Assembly (NCBI GenBank): GCA_045652765.1
Contig: JAZOLG010000003.1
Location: 7,215 to 71,214 of the forward strand
Reading direction: 5' to 3'
DNA from: UBA1231 sp045652765
Lineage (GTDB): Bacteria > Bacillota_I > Bacilli_A > ML615J-28 > CAG-313
DNA length: 64,000 nucleotides
Shown: positions 1-7,435 of the stretch, piece after piece
Numbering within the stretch: position 1 is the first letter of the stretch
Layout of the letters: every line of letters starts with the position of its first letter
Notes under the pieces: model-generated
Databases searched by the model: none
What the model saw: the letters and a program-made list of their open reading frames with translations, nothing else
What the model was told of the DNA's origin: nothing
Translations under genes and position numbers: made by a program

Positions 1-68
1 TCTCCATTAATACCTATTCTTTTAATTGTTAATAATAATTCTTGATTTTTAAATAAACTATTTGCCAT
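1..68 (-). CDS. rlmD: 23S rRNA uracil-5-methyltransferase, N-terminus only (partial)
   Basis: Only the first 22-23 codons lie in the window; the frame is open to the left edge. The ATG at 68 follows a GAGGACG ribosome site at a good distance. The start of the protein (MANSLFKNQELLLTIKRIG, then INGE) looks like the first strand of the TRAM domain that opens RlmD/RlmCD-type S-adenosylmethionine-dependent 23S rRNA uridine methyltransferases, which typically continue with a GEG(I/V)G motif. The family call rests on this short stretch alone, so it is tentative. The gene is transcribed leftward, downstream of the pdaA terminator. Confidence 0.5.
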   Translation of the reverse strand, partial: MANSLFKNQELLLTIKRIGING

Positions 69-103
69 AATATTCGTCCTCGTCTTATTATACCATAAAA
101 AAT

Positions 104-135
104 AAAAAAAAGGTATCACTATGATACCTTTTTTT
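104..135 (-). terminator. Intrinsic terminator after pdaA
   Basis: The arms AAAGGTATCA and TGATACCTTT pair perfectly around a four-base loop. Runs of A and T flank both sides, so it could work in either direction. It ends the minus-strand pdaA transcript and leaves about 35 bases before the next ATG at 68. Confidence 0.85.
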
Positions 136-136
136 A

Positions 137-868
137 CTAAATTTCATCAACAGTTGATAATTTGTAACCATTTTTTCTTATAAAATCTATAATTTGTGGT
201 AAATTCTGATAATTTTCTTCATTAACTGTATGAAGCAATATTATCGCTCCATCATGTAAGTTATCAATTACATTTTGTAAACAATTATCTTTACTAGTTT
301 TCCAGTCAACATGAGCAATTGACCAGAAAATGGTTTTATAGCCCAATTTATTAAGTATTTTCATACTTTTTTCATCAAATTGACCTTCAGGCGGCCTAAA
401 AATCTTTGCCATTTTTACCCCAATTTGTTCGAAATATGCACTTTCTAAACGCTCTAAATCAGTCTTCAATTCACTTTCCGATACTTTATTTATAGTCTTA
501 TGGCTATACGAATGATTACAAATTAAATGTCCATCTTCATATATCCTTACCAACAATGAAGAGAAACGTTTAACAAAATCTCCTGTTACGAAAAAAGTTG
601 CTCTTACATTTTCAGCTTTCAAAATATCTAAATATTTTTCAAGATATCCATTATCATATCCGACATCAAAAGTCAAATACACACTATTAGGATTTCCAAC
701 ATAAAATCCATTGTTGTCAACTATTATTTCCTTATAGAATCCAACATCTGGTTCTTTATGCTCTTTATTTCTTTTAAACCCATATCCATAAGCATTAATA
801 GTCTTATATGAAAGCGCTAAAAATGTAAACATCATAACGAACACCAATACTATAATCTTTTTCACCAA
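137..868 (-). CDS. pdaA: PdaA-like polysaccharide deacetylase (muramic-lactam deacetylase family)
   Basis: A 243-residue exported NodB-type carbohydrate esterase. Residues 1-27 form a signal peptide or N-terminal anchor. The Y-G-(Y/W)-G-F-K segment at 27-32 followed by K-x-H-x-x-P-D is characteristic of Bacillus PdaA. NodB motif 1 is TFDVGYDNGY (normally TFDxG), motif 2 is NHSYSH and motif 3 is RPPEG. The HTV near the C-terminus supplies the last catalytic histidine. PdaA removes N-acetyl groups from muramic acid to make spore-cortex muramic lactam. The start is TTG at 868 or the adjacent GTG at 865; GAGGTGAT lies just upstream of both. Length matches the family. The spore role is inferred from family, not shown. 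Confidence 0.85.
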   Translation of the reverse strand: MVKKIIVLVFVMMFTFLALSYKTINAYGYGFKRNKEHKEPDVGFYKEIIVDNNGFYVGNPNSVYLTFDVGYDNGYLEKYLDILKAENVRATFFVTGDFVKRFSSLLVRIYEDGHLICNHSYSHKTINKVSESELKTDLERLESAYFEQIGVKMAKIFRPPEGQFDEKSMKILNKLGYKTIFWSIAHVDWKTSKDNCLQNVIDNLHDGAIILLHTVNEENYQNLPQIIDFIRKNGYKLSTVDEI

Positions 869-892
869 AGATCACCTCGCTTTTAGTGCTCA

Positions 893-1627
893 TTATATTT
901 TTTCCTCATTTGTAGTTTTTAATTCATAATTCATCTGCCAATAATTGTAAAATATTGAAGAAACAAATATATAGTTTATAATATACATAAAATATATTGA
1001 AATTATAACTAGATATTCTTTTTCATATTTAATAAAATATAAAAAATTAATAATATTTTGATAAATAGTAGACATAATTAGCCAAACTATTGACAAAATC
1101 AAGCTTATTTTTAATGTTTTTTTAAAGGATATTTTAATTGGTATTGAATATTTGTATACCATAGCAACAACTAGCATAATTATACTAAATGACACAATTA
1201 ACTCCATTATTTTAATATACCAATAATGTTTTGTATTTATAACATTATTCCAAATATCAATCAGTCCATAGCTAATAATAACAAGCGTCGTGATAACAAC
1301 TACTAAAGTTATCATTAAAAGCAAAGATTTAAAATAATAATTTCTTTTGTAAATTATGTTTGTCTGATAAATTACATCAGAGGAATTTTTCAAATTCTCT
1401 AAATACCTAGTACCAACAAAAACTAAATTTACAAGAAATAAGATACCCCACTTATAAATATCCAAAATATTAATTATTTTCATATTTGAAATTTTAAAAC
1501 CCATATTATTCAAAGGAATAATTAATAAAATCATATAAAAAGTGTTGCTTGATGCTAACAAAGGTATTTTATAAGTATGATTTATTAAATTGATTTTGTT
1601 GTATAAATTCAATATTTTTTTCCACAT
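893..1627 (-). CDS. YihY/BrkB-like integral membrane protein
   Basis: A membrane protein of about 244 residues with roughly six hydrophobic helices. The opening helix, PLLASSNTFYMILLIIPL, resembles the conserved first helix of the YihY/virulence-factor BrkB (UPF0761) family, whose function is unsettled. An in-frame start at 1663 would add twelve residues, but that ATG sits inside the strong terminator hairpin of the upstream zinc-ribbon gene. I therefore prefer the ATG at 1627, although neither start has a clear ribosome site. It is very rich in isoleucine and phenylalanine and diverged from better-known members, so the family name is moderately supported. Confidence 0.6.
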   Translation of the reverse strand: MWKKILNLYNKINLINHTYKIPLLASSNTFYMILLIIPLNNMGFKISNMKIINILDIYKWGILFLVNLVFVGTRYLENLKNSSDVIYQTNIIYKRNYYFKSLLLMITLVVVITTLVIISYGLIDIWNNVINTKHYWYIKIMELIVSFSIIMLVVAMVYKYSIPIKISFKKTLKISLILSIVWLIMSTIYQNIINFLYFIKYEKEYLVIISIYFMYIINYIFVSSIFYNYWQMNYELKTTNEEKI

Positions 1628-1642
1628 ATAAATATTATTTGT

Positions 1643-1677
1643 AAAAATAAAAAATAGATACATTCAATGTATCTATT
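1643..1677 (-). terminator. Intrinsic terminator after zinc-ribbon gene
   Basis: On the minus strand the perfect arms AATAGATACAT and ATGTATCTATT are followed by a long T-rich tract. The first arm overlaps the stop codon of the zinc-ribbon gene. The hairpin also covers the most upstream possible start of the YihY-like gene. Confidence 0.9.
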
Positions 1678-1837
1678 CTTGTTCTTTTGCTTGTTGTTCT
1701 TTTTGAGCTTTTCTAGCTGCGCGGCATTGTTTACAACGAACTGGTTCAGCAAATCCACGTTCAGCGTAGAATGCTTGTTCACCTTCAGTAAATGTAAATT
1801 CAGCACCACAATCTTTACAAATAATTACTTTATCCAT
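1673..1837 (-). CDS. Small zinc-ribbon protein (probable zinc-binding domain)
   Basis: A 54-residue protein read from ATG 1837, with AAGGAGTAAG as ribosome site. Residues 7-10 are CKDC and residues 35-38 are CKQC, forming a four-cysteine zinc ribbon. The linker holds the typical FTEGEQAFYAERGF segment of the 'probable zinc-ribbon' family that is widespread in Bacillota. The tail is rich in Q, K and E. It is too short for many gene finders, but it has a ribosome site, a family match and its own terminator. Molecular role is unknown; some relatives sit beside cold-shock genes. A minus-strand TATAAT-like box lies about 100 bases upstream. Confidence 0.9.
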   Translation of the reverse strand: MDKVIICKDCGAEFTFTEGEQAFYAERGFAEPVRCKQCRAARKAQKEQQAKEQE

Positions 1838-1964
1838 TTTCTTACTCCTTCTTGAAATTTGATTTTTTTAACATGATTCCGATTATTTCAAAGAAGGAAG
1901 TATGCTTAAAAATATCATAAATAAATTATACTAAATAATTATATTTTTTTCAAGAAAAAAGTAA

Positions 1965-3551
1965 TTAGTTTTTTTCAATTGAAGCTCTATAAAGCGCATC
2001 TTCGCCACGGTATTTCAACCATAAACATAAAATTAAGGTTAAAATAATAAGGTACATTGACAAAAAGAAAATAAATGAAATTATATTTATAATATTTGTT
2101 AAAATCGATAAGTACATAATAAAAGGTATTAAAGTCAAAATCATTGGAATAAATAGCGATAACAAACTCGCCATCGAAGATTTGACAACCGACTCTTCAC
2201 GATCCCATTCCATTTTCGGATACATTAAATTTATAACCAAACCAAGTGTAGAAGCCATTATAGAGGACAATAACGGAATCAAAACAAACCACCAAATATT
2301 TTTTGTATCAACAAATGTAGAAACAAAAGGAAAAGCTATCACAATGAAAACAGATGTAACAATAACATTTGTTAATATTTTAGAAATAAATATTTCAAAT
2401 GGTTTTATTGGATTAGATCTTAAAATCCAAAAGTGTTTTCCTTCTAATGAAATAGAACTTCCTGTAATAACACAACCTGATGATAGCAAACAAAGTAACA
2501 TTAAAACCAAAACATCAAAGTTTTTTAAAAAACTAAATGGCAAAGTAGACAAAAATGATAACGCAAATTCTTTCCCTAAAAAACAAGCCGCCACCGATAA
2601 TCCAACATACAAAATCATCGGAATAATTGTATTCATCAAATATATCGGAGTATTTATGTATTGTTTAAGTTCTTTTTTTGTCAAAACTTTTATAATGGAA
2701 CTGTTTTTGTATTTTAATTCCTTATTATCTTTTTTTCTTTCTTTTTGCAATTTACCATATTGTGAACTCGCATATAACAATGATAAAATATAAATTAATA
2801 AACTAAATATAATTATAATTATGAGATTTGTACCTTTACCATACAAAATAAAATCAAGCACAAAATCTATAATAAAAATACTTTCAATAATATCAACCGC
2901 ATTACCAGTTGCATTTCTTAAATAATTTTGTAACGCAAAATTAAATACTAAATAACTGCTAATTAACAACAAGGTTATTATTGTTTGAATTAAAGAGTAA
3001 TGTTTGAACATTCGTGCAGCCTTGTCAGTGATTATACCAACAAAAGTTGCTATTGCATTAGATATAAGTGGCAGCAATAGTACAAATACAGCACCTCTTG
3101 TAACAACATAAAACGTAGTATTTGGAATCATTATATAAAAAACAATATAACTAGGCATCAAAATACCAATAAAAATAAACAAATCAAATAAATAGTTATA
3201 AATACTTTTCGAAAAGACTATTTCAATTTTTTTAAATGGCATTGATAATAACATGTCATGGTCATTACCTTTGCTTGGATAAACACTTCTCATAATTGTC
3301 ACAAATAGAAGCATCATCAAAGCCAATGTTGTAGTTGAGAACATTGCCAATAATTCAGGATTATCAATATTTTGTTTAATATAAATTTGAATTGATGAAA
3401 CTGAATTCATTGTAAAAGTGAAAATTATAAGAGCAGAAAACAACATGCATAGGAGTATTGCTACATAAAATTTAGGTGTTTTAAATTTTTTAATGATAGA
3501 TCCCAAAAAATTAAGTACATAATTTTTTAAAAGGCGAAATACATTATACAT
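1965..3551 (-). CDS. ABC-2 type exporter permease
   Basis: A 528-residue polytopic protein with about twelve hydrophobic helices in two halves, separated by a charged cytoplasmic linker near residues 270-290 (QKERKKDNKELKYK). It resembles the large putative ABC exporter permeases of Bacillota (YthQ-like) that work with a separate ATPase. The first ATG overlaps the end of the upstream ATPase gene by eight bases, so the two are translationally coupled and surely form one transporter. The substrate is not evident. Short loops and the lack of large extracellular domains argue against a FtsX/MacB type. Confidence 0.8.
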   Translation of the reverse strand: MYNVFRLLKNYVLNFLGSIIKKFKTPKFYVAILLCMLFSALIIFTFTMNSVSSIQIYIKQNIDNPELLAMFSTTTLALMMLLFVTIMRSVYPSKGNDHDMLLSMPFKKIEIVFSKSIYNYLFDLFIFIGILMPSYIVFYIMIPNTTFYVVTRGAVFVLLLPLISNAIATFVGIITDKAARMFKHYSLIQTIITLLLISSYLVFNFALQNYLRNATGNAVDIIESIFIIDFVLDFILYGKGTNLIIIIIFSLLIYILSLLYASSQYGKLQKERKKDNKELKYKNSSIIKVLTKKELKQYINTPIYLMNTIIPMILYVGLSVAACFLGKEFALSFLSTLPFSFLKNFDVLVLMLLCLLSSGCVITGSSISLEGKHFWILRSNPIKPFEIFISKILTNVIVTSVFIVIAFPFVSTFVDTKNIWWFVLIPLLSSIMASTLGLVINLMYPKMEWDREESVVKSSMASLLSLFIPMILTLIPFIMYLSILTNIINIISFIFFLSMYLIILTLILCLWLKYRGEDALYRASIEKN

Positions 3552-4257
3552 TTTCAGTCAACTCCAAAAATACATCTTCTAAAGAAGTATCTTTTGTTAT
3601 TTCATCCATATTACCTTCTTTAATTAGCTTACCTTTTTTAATTATAGCCATTTTATTACATAATTTCTGTGCTACTTCTAAAATATGAGTTGAAAAGAAA
3701 ATTGCGCCACCATTTTCACAAAACTTTTTCATCATATTTTTAACTATAAATGTTGCTTTAGGATCTAGACCTACAAAAGGTTCATCAAGAATCAATAATT
3801 TTGGATGATGCATAAATGCACCTATTAAAGCTAGTTTTTGTTTCATACCATGTGAATATGAAGAAATATAATTATTTAATTTATCAAAAAGTTCAAATTC
3901 TTTAGCATAATATTCAATTGCTTCTTTACGTTCATTTTTTCCAAGGCGATAAACATCAGCTATAAAATTTAAATATTGAATACCAGTTAATGATTCATAC
4001 AAATCAGGATTATCTGGTAAATAAGCCATAACTTCCTTGGTCGAAACAGCTTCTTTCAAAACGGATTTGCCATCCACCAATATCTCTCCACTATCAAACT
4101 TTAATATACCAACTATTGATTTAATTGTTGTCGTCTTTCCAGCACCATTATGACCTATAAAGGCATATAGATCACCAGGTTCAACATGAATATTAAGTTT
4201 ATCAACAGCAACATATCCATTTGGATATTTGAATGTTAATTCATTTATTTTTAGCAT
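3544..4257 (-). CDS. ABC transporter ATP-binding protein
   Basis: A 237-residue nucleotide-binding subunit. Walker A is GHNGAGKTT near residue 35, the Q-loop region contains AYLPDNPDLYE, the signature is YSHGMKQK (a Gly-Met variant of LSGGQ common in ABC-2 exporters), Walker B is LLILDEP and the switch histidine is in STHILE. It belongs to the CcmA/DRA-type exporters. The start has a GAGGTG ribosome site. It overlaps the permease gene and so supplies its energy. A terminator-like hairpin lies directly upstream, leaving no obvious room for a separate promoter. Confidence 0.92.
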   Translation of the reverse strand: MLKINELTFKYPNGYVAVDKLNIHVEPGDLYAFIGHNGAGKTTTIKSIVGILKFDSGEILVDGKSVLKEAVSTKEVMAYLPDNPDLYESLTGIQYLNFIADVYRLGKNERKEAIEYYAKEFELFDKLNNYISSYSHGMKQKLALIGAFMHHPKLLILDEPFVGLDPKATFIVKNMMKKFCENGGAIFFSTHILEVAQKLCNKMAIIKKGKLIKEGNMDEITKDTSLEDVFLELTENV

Positions 4258-4270
4258 AAAACACCTCTAT

Positions 4271-4297
4271 AAAAAAAGTAGTTATTAACTACTTTTT
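4271..4297 (-). terminator. Hairpin between membrane-protein gene and ABC ATPase gene
   Basis: The palindrome AAAAGTAGTTA/TTAACTACTTTT is followed on the minus strand by seven T residues. It lies after the stop at 4309 and only about six bases before the ribosome site of the ATPase gene, so it may act as a partial attenuator. Confidence 0.8.
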
Positions 4298-4308
4298 TCT
4301 TTTCATAA

Positions 4309-4707
4309 TTAAATTTGTTTCTTTGTTTTATTATTTTTTGCAATAACTGTTTTGTTATATATACCAAGAGCGATACCTATACCCATTAAAGCATATAATA
4401 TGACATAAGGGACAAGCAATAAACGAACATTTTGTACTTTAGGAATAGCATAGCAAACAATAGCCATAATTAACATAACTACAATATTACTGATACTAAT
4501 AAACTCTAAAGGTCTTATGCCTCGTTGTTCATCCGAAGCCTCATTTACAAATAACGCTAAAGCAACATAGATAAGTAAGGCTAATTGTACAAATCCAAAA
4601 CCAAACCAAAAATTTAAATTAAATTCTTTACGTAATAATAATGATACGATATCAAAGCAAACTATAATAATACTAGTAATTATCAAAGCTAAACGATTTT
4701 TCTTCAT
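4309..4707 (-). CDS. Small four-helix membrane protein, function unknown
   Basis: A 132-residue protein with four hydrophobic helices at about 7-25, 33-53, 70-88 and 96-115, and a basic C-terminal tail (KNNKTKKQI). A short polar loop with NEASDEQRG separates helices 2 and 3. I do not recognise a family with confidence. It starts 14 bases after the stop of nagA in the same direction, so it is probably co-transcribed with nagA, and a terminator-like hairpin follows. No catalytic motifs are visible. Confidence 0.6.
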   Translation of the reverse strand: MKKNRLALIITSIIIVCFDIVSLLLRKEFNLNFWFGFGFVQLALLIYVALALFVNEASDEQRGIRPLEFISISNIVVMLIMAIVCYAIPKVQNVRLLLVPYVILYALMGIGIALGIYNKTVIAKNNKTKKQI

Positions 4708-4721
4708 TTATTTGCCTCAAA

Positions 4722-5870
4722 TTATCTTTGATATATTACTCTTCCTTCAGCAATAGTCATAACTACTTCGAAGTTTTCATCTAAAACGACTAAATCCGCA
4801 TATTTACCTACTTTGATACTTCCTCTTTCATCATCAACACCTAAATTTTGAGCAGGGTTTAATGATGCCATATCTAAAACATGAGTTAATTCAGTTCCAG
4901 CTAATTGATGAACATTTCTGACAGCATGATTCATACGTAAAACACTTCCAGCTAATGTTCCATTTGTAAGTCTTGCTTCACCATTTTTAACAACAACTGG
5001 TTGTCCGCCCAATTCATAAAGTCCATCAGGCATATGTTTTGCTCTCATTGCATCTGTAATTAAAGTTACTTTATTACGAGGTTTAGATTTAACTACTAAT
5101 TTAATAGCAGGAACACATACGTGAATTGTATCACAAATTAATTCACAATTTAATTCATCAAATAGCAGAGCACTACCAACTGTACCAATTTCACGATGAT
5201 GCAATGGTTTTTGAGCATTAAATGTATGTGTAACATTAGTTAAACCAGCTTCAATTCCCGCTTCAATGTCAGAAAATTTAGAATTTGTATGTCCGATCGA
5301 AGCAACAATGTTATTTTCTTTTAAATATTTAATTAATTCTTTACTTCCTTCTACTTCTGGAGCTAAACTAACAACACGAATGTTATTACCTGATGCAGCT
5401 TGATATTTTTTAAATACATCAACATCTGGTTTTGCAACATATTCAAGTGGTTGTGCACCAATAAAATCCGGTGAAATAAATGGTCCTTCTAAATGAACAC
5501 CTAAAACTTTCGAACCAGTTTCAGGATTAGATTCCATATATTCTTTTATAGCCTCTAATGCTTTTGTAATATTTTCCGGACTTTGAGTCATTGTAGTTGG
5601 TAAAAAAGCCGTTGTTCCTTCTTTAGCTAGAGCACATGCAATTTTACTAATATCTTCTACAGTACCATCCATCGCATCACTCGCCGCAGCACCATGTACA
5701 TGTTGGTCAATGAAACCAGGCACAACAATCCAATTTTCTTTTACTTCACAATATTGTTCAAGATTTTCAATATCGCCGATTTTTGCTATACGACCGTTTT
5801 CAACACCGATTGATGTTTTAACGATTCCTTGATTTTCTACATAAAGTTTTACATTTTTAAAGCCTTTCAT
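4722..5870 (-). CDS. nagA: N-acetylglucosamine-6-phosphate deacetylase
   Basis: A 382-residue amidohydrolase-fold enzyme that removes acetate from GlcNAc-6-phosphate, giving glucosamine-6-phosphate for cell-wall recycling or glycolysis. Visible motifs are the HVHG metal pair near residue 59, HLEGPF with the metal-binding Glu, GHTNS and THTFNAQKPLHHRE with the two metal histidines, and TDAMRAKHMPDG with the catalytic Asp. The ATG follows GAGGTGAT. Length is normal. No nagB follows; the next gene is a small membrane protein. Its promoter shares its -35 bases with the divergent CotF-like promoter. Confidence 0.95.
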   Translation of the reverse strand: MKGFKNVKLYVENQGIVKTSIGVENGRIAKIGDIENLEQYCEVKENWIVVPGFIDQHVHGAAASDAMDGTVEDISKIACALAKEGTTAFLPTTMTQSPENITKALEAIKEYMESNPETGSKVLGVHLEGPFISPDFIGAQPLEYVAKPDVDVFKKYQAASGNNIRVVSLAPEVEGSKELIKYLKENNIVASIGHTNSKFSDIEAGIEAGLTNVTHTFNAQKPLHHREIGTVGSALLFDELNCELICDTIHVCVPAIKLVVKSKPRNKVTLITDAMRAKHMPDGLYELGGQPVVVKNGEARLTNGTLAGSVLRMNHAVRNVHQLAGTELTHVLDMASLNPAQNLGVDDERGSIKVGKYADLVVLDENFEVVMTIAEGRVIYQR

Positions 5871-5890
5871 AATATCACCTCTTCATCAAT

Positions 5891-5919
5891 ATTATATCAC
5901 ATATTTTTTCTTTTTACAA
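5891..5919 (-). promoter_or_regulatory. nagA promoter
   Basis: On the minus strand TTGTAA (5914-5919), a 17-base spacer and TATAAT (5891-5896) precede nagA. The -35 hexamer overlaps the -35 hexamer of the rightward promoter. Confidence 0.7.
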
Positions 5920-5941
5920 AAAAAATACCCCATATTATAAT
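5913..5941 (+). promoter_or_regulatory. Promoter of the CotF-like pair
   Basis: TTTACA (5913-5918), a 17-base spacer and TATAAT (5936-5941) lie 65 bases before the first CotF-like ATG. Both hexamers look like vegetative sigma-A sites rather than a sporulation sigma site. Confidence 0.7.
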
Positions 5942-6006
5942 GTATAAAGTTATTTTAAATACACATAATAAAATTGCAATTAATTAATGATTCATTGGAG
6001 GTTAAA

Positions 6007-6183
6007 ATGACACAAAAAGAATTGCTTTACATTGAAGATTCGTTAAATCATTGTCAATTTTTTAATAAGAAAGCTAAAGAAGCAGTTAAATCATTAAAAA
6101 ATGAAGAATTAAAAGATTTAGCTTATGATTTAGACGAATGGTCTACAGATTTAATGGAAAAAATTTACAATTTGGTTTCTTAG
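6007..6183 (+). CDS. Small CotF-like coat-family protein (short)
   Basis: A 58-residue acidic helical protein starting at ATG 6007 behind a perfect GGAGGT ribosome site; the frame extends further upstream from a TTG but that start has no such site. The sequence contains a Y-x-x-D-x-x-N segment and long amphipathic helices like half of a CotF (spore coat F) four-helix bundle. It is followed eight bases later by a second, clearer member. The family assignment leans on that neighbour. A structural role in a coat or surface layer is inferred only. Confidence 0.5.
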   Translation: MTQKELLYIEDSLNHCQFFNKKAKEAVKSLKNEELKDLAYDLDEWSTDLMEKIYNLVS

Positions 6184-6191
6184 GAGTTAAA

Positions 6192-6446
6192 ATGAAAGAT
6201 CAAGACATTTACGAAAATTTACTTACTTTGTTAAAAAGCATCTGCAATATCCTAGCCAGTGGTGCTCAAGAAGCATCAACAACAGAAATTGCCGAAACCT
6301 TTAGAGAAGCTTTAGATGAAGCTTTGGCAGTTCAACATGACGTTTATAAAGCTATGGAAGAGGCTGGTTTTTACCAAACATCAGTTGTTCCAACTGATCA
6401 AATTAATAAAGTACAAGATAAATTTGTTAATTACAACTGGCAATAA
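6192..6446 (+). CDS. CotF-like spore coat family protein
   Basis: An 84-residue protein starting at ATG 6192 with a TAGGAGTTAAA ribosome site that overlaps the stop of the gene before it. The C-terminal half (EALAVQHDVYKAMEEAGFYQ, then a V-P-x-D-Q-I-N-K-V-Q-D-K-F tail) matches the second helix pair and tail of the coat F domain, where a histidine/glutamine-rich helix leads to a G(W/F)Y motif. In sporulating Bacillota such proteins join the spore coat, but similar proteins also occur outside spores. It forms a two-gene unit ended by a strong terminator. Confidence 0.65.
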   Translation: MKDQDIYENLLTLLKSICNILASGAQEASTTEIAETFREALDEALAVQHDVYKAMEEAGFYQTSVVPTDQINKVQDKFVNYNWQ

Positions 6447-6448
6447 AT

Positions 6449-6479
6449 AAAAAGGTTAATCATATGATTAACCTTTTTT
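6449..6479. terminator. Bidirectional terminator
   Basis: The perfect palindrome AAAGGTTAATCAT/ATGATTAACCTTT is flanked by A and T runs. It lies between the convergent CotF-like and CvpA-like genes and serves both. Confidence 0.9.
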
Positions 6480-7200
6480 ATTTCACAAATTTCTCAAATA
6501 ATTTTATTATAATGTTATTTTCATACATCCATCTTGCAATAGATATTTGTTTACTGTCCAAGCCAAATAAATCATTAATAATTTCATTAAGTGATGGGAT
6601 AAAAGTTGTAAGAGTGGCAATTCCCCAAAAAACAAATGAAATAATTGATAAAATAAAAACTATATTAACAACAGACCCTAAAACTCGATTTGTAAAACTT
6701 ATAATACGAACTCTAGTTAATTTATTAAATACTTTTCGTAATAACAAAATAATTGTGCCACTAAAAAGCAATAAAAACATAAATCCAATTATAACACAAC
6801 ATAAATTTGACGCTGATACACTAATATAATAACCAACTGTACAGCCTTCCAAATTGTTAATAATATTATTTCCTAAACTGAAGAAAATATTATGCAAAAA
6901 TTCAGGAATGTTTAATCCTTCTAATGCCATTTTTAATACTTCTTCTTTATTATCATTGGTAATAACTATATTAAACAAATCATTGCTTCCTTGAAGTGTA
7001 TTCTCAATATTTTTAACTAAAATGTTGCCAAGTCCCATTTTATATAACATATTACCAAATGGTTTGGCAAGAAAGAATGATATCAAAAACGAAGATAGGC
7101 TTTTTAAAACACCTAATAAGATATTAAAAAAACCTCTTACAAATCCCATTATACCATATAATGCCACAAGCACTAAAATTATAATACTCATTGTATCCAT
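6478..7200 (-). CDS. CvpA-family membrane protein
   Basis: A 240-residue protein whose first helices, starting at MDTMSIIILVLVALYGIMGF and followed by a RGFFN segment, match the CvpA family (colicin V production, membrane proteins of uncertain role often linked to envelope stress and the cell surface). Four or more helices are present, separated by a polar extracellular segment at about 75-125 that is unusually long for the family. ATG 7200 is chosen because GGAGG lies five bases upstream; an upstream ATG at 7230 has no good site. It is monocistronic between two terminators. Confidence 0.75.
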   Translation of the reverse strand: MDTMSIIILVLVALYGIMGFVRGFFNILLGVLKSLSSFLISFFLAKPFGNMLYKMGLGNILVKNIENTLQGSNDLFNIVITNDNKEEVLKMALEGLNIPEFLHNIFFSLGNNIINNLEGCTVGYYISVSASNLCCVIIGFMFLLLFSGTIILLLRKVFNKLTRVRIISFTNRVLGSVVNIVFILSIISFVFWGIATLTTFIPSLNEIINDLFGLDSKQISIARWMYENNIIIKLFEKFVK

Positions 7201-7319
7201 AATTGCCTCCATGATTAATATTTTATCCAAACTACATATTTTTAAAACATAAGTAATTTGTTTTTTATCGTTTAACTTTACTTTTTTACCATTTTATTAT
7301 ATAATAATAATGCTCAAAT

Positions 7320-7395
7320 GCACCCTTAGCTCAGTTGGTAGAGCAACTGACTCTTAATCAGTGGGTCCAGGGTTCGAGTCCCTGAGGGTGTACCA
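7320..7395 (+). tRNA. tRNA-Lys (anticodon CTT)
   Basis: A 76-base cloverleaf with an encoded CCA end. The anticodon loop CTCTTAA gives anticodon CTT, for the AAG codon. The acceptor stem GCACCCT pairs with AGGGTGT, including a G-U first pair. D-arm TAGCTCAGTTGG and T-loop GGTTCGAGTCC are canonical. Many AT-rich relatives make do with a TTT lysine tRNA, so a CTT copy shows a non-minimal tRNA set. Confidence 0.96.
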
Positions 7396-7405
7396 TCTAG
7401 AACAC

Positions 7406-7435
7406 AAGTCATTGATATAATCAATGACTTTTTTT
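7406..7435. terminator. Bidirectional terminator after tRNA-Lys
   Basis: The arms AAGTCATTGAT and ATCAATGACTT enclose the loop ATA and a T-run follows. It ends the tRNA transcript and overlaps the tail of the convergent 5'-nucleotidase gene. Confidence 0.88.

Noticed and set aside
1667..1855. Plus-strand 62-codon frame rich in F, L and S
   Set aside because: It is the antisense of the minus-strand zinc-ribbon gene, which has a ribosome site, a clear family match and its own terminator.
2182..2793. Plus-strand 203-codon frame inside the ABC permease gene
   Set aside because: It is the antisense of the permease frame, has low-complexity lysine/asparagine composition and no ribosome site or family resemblance.
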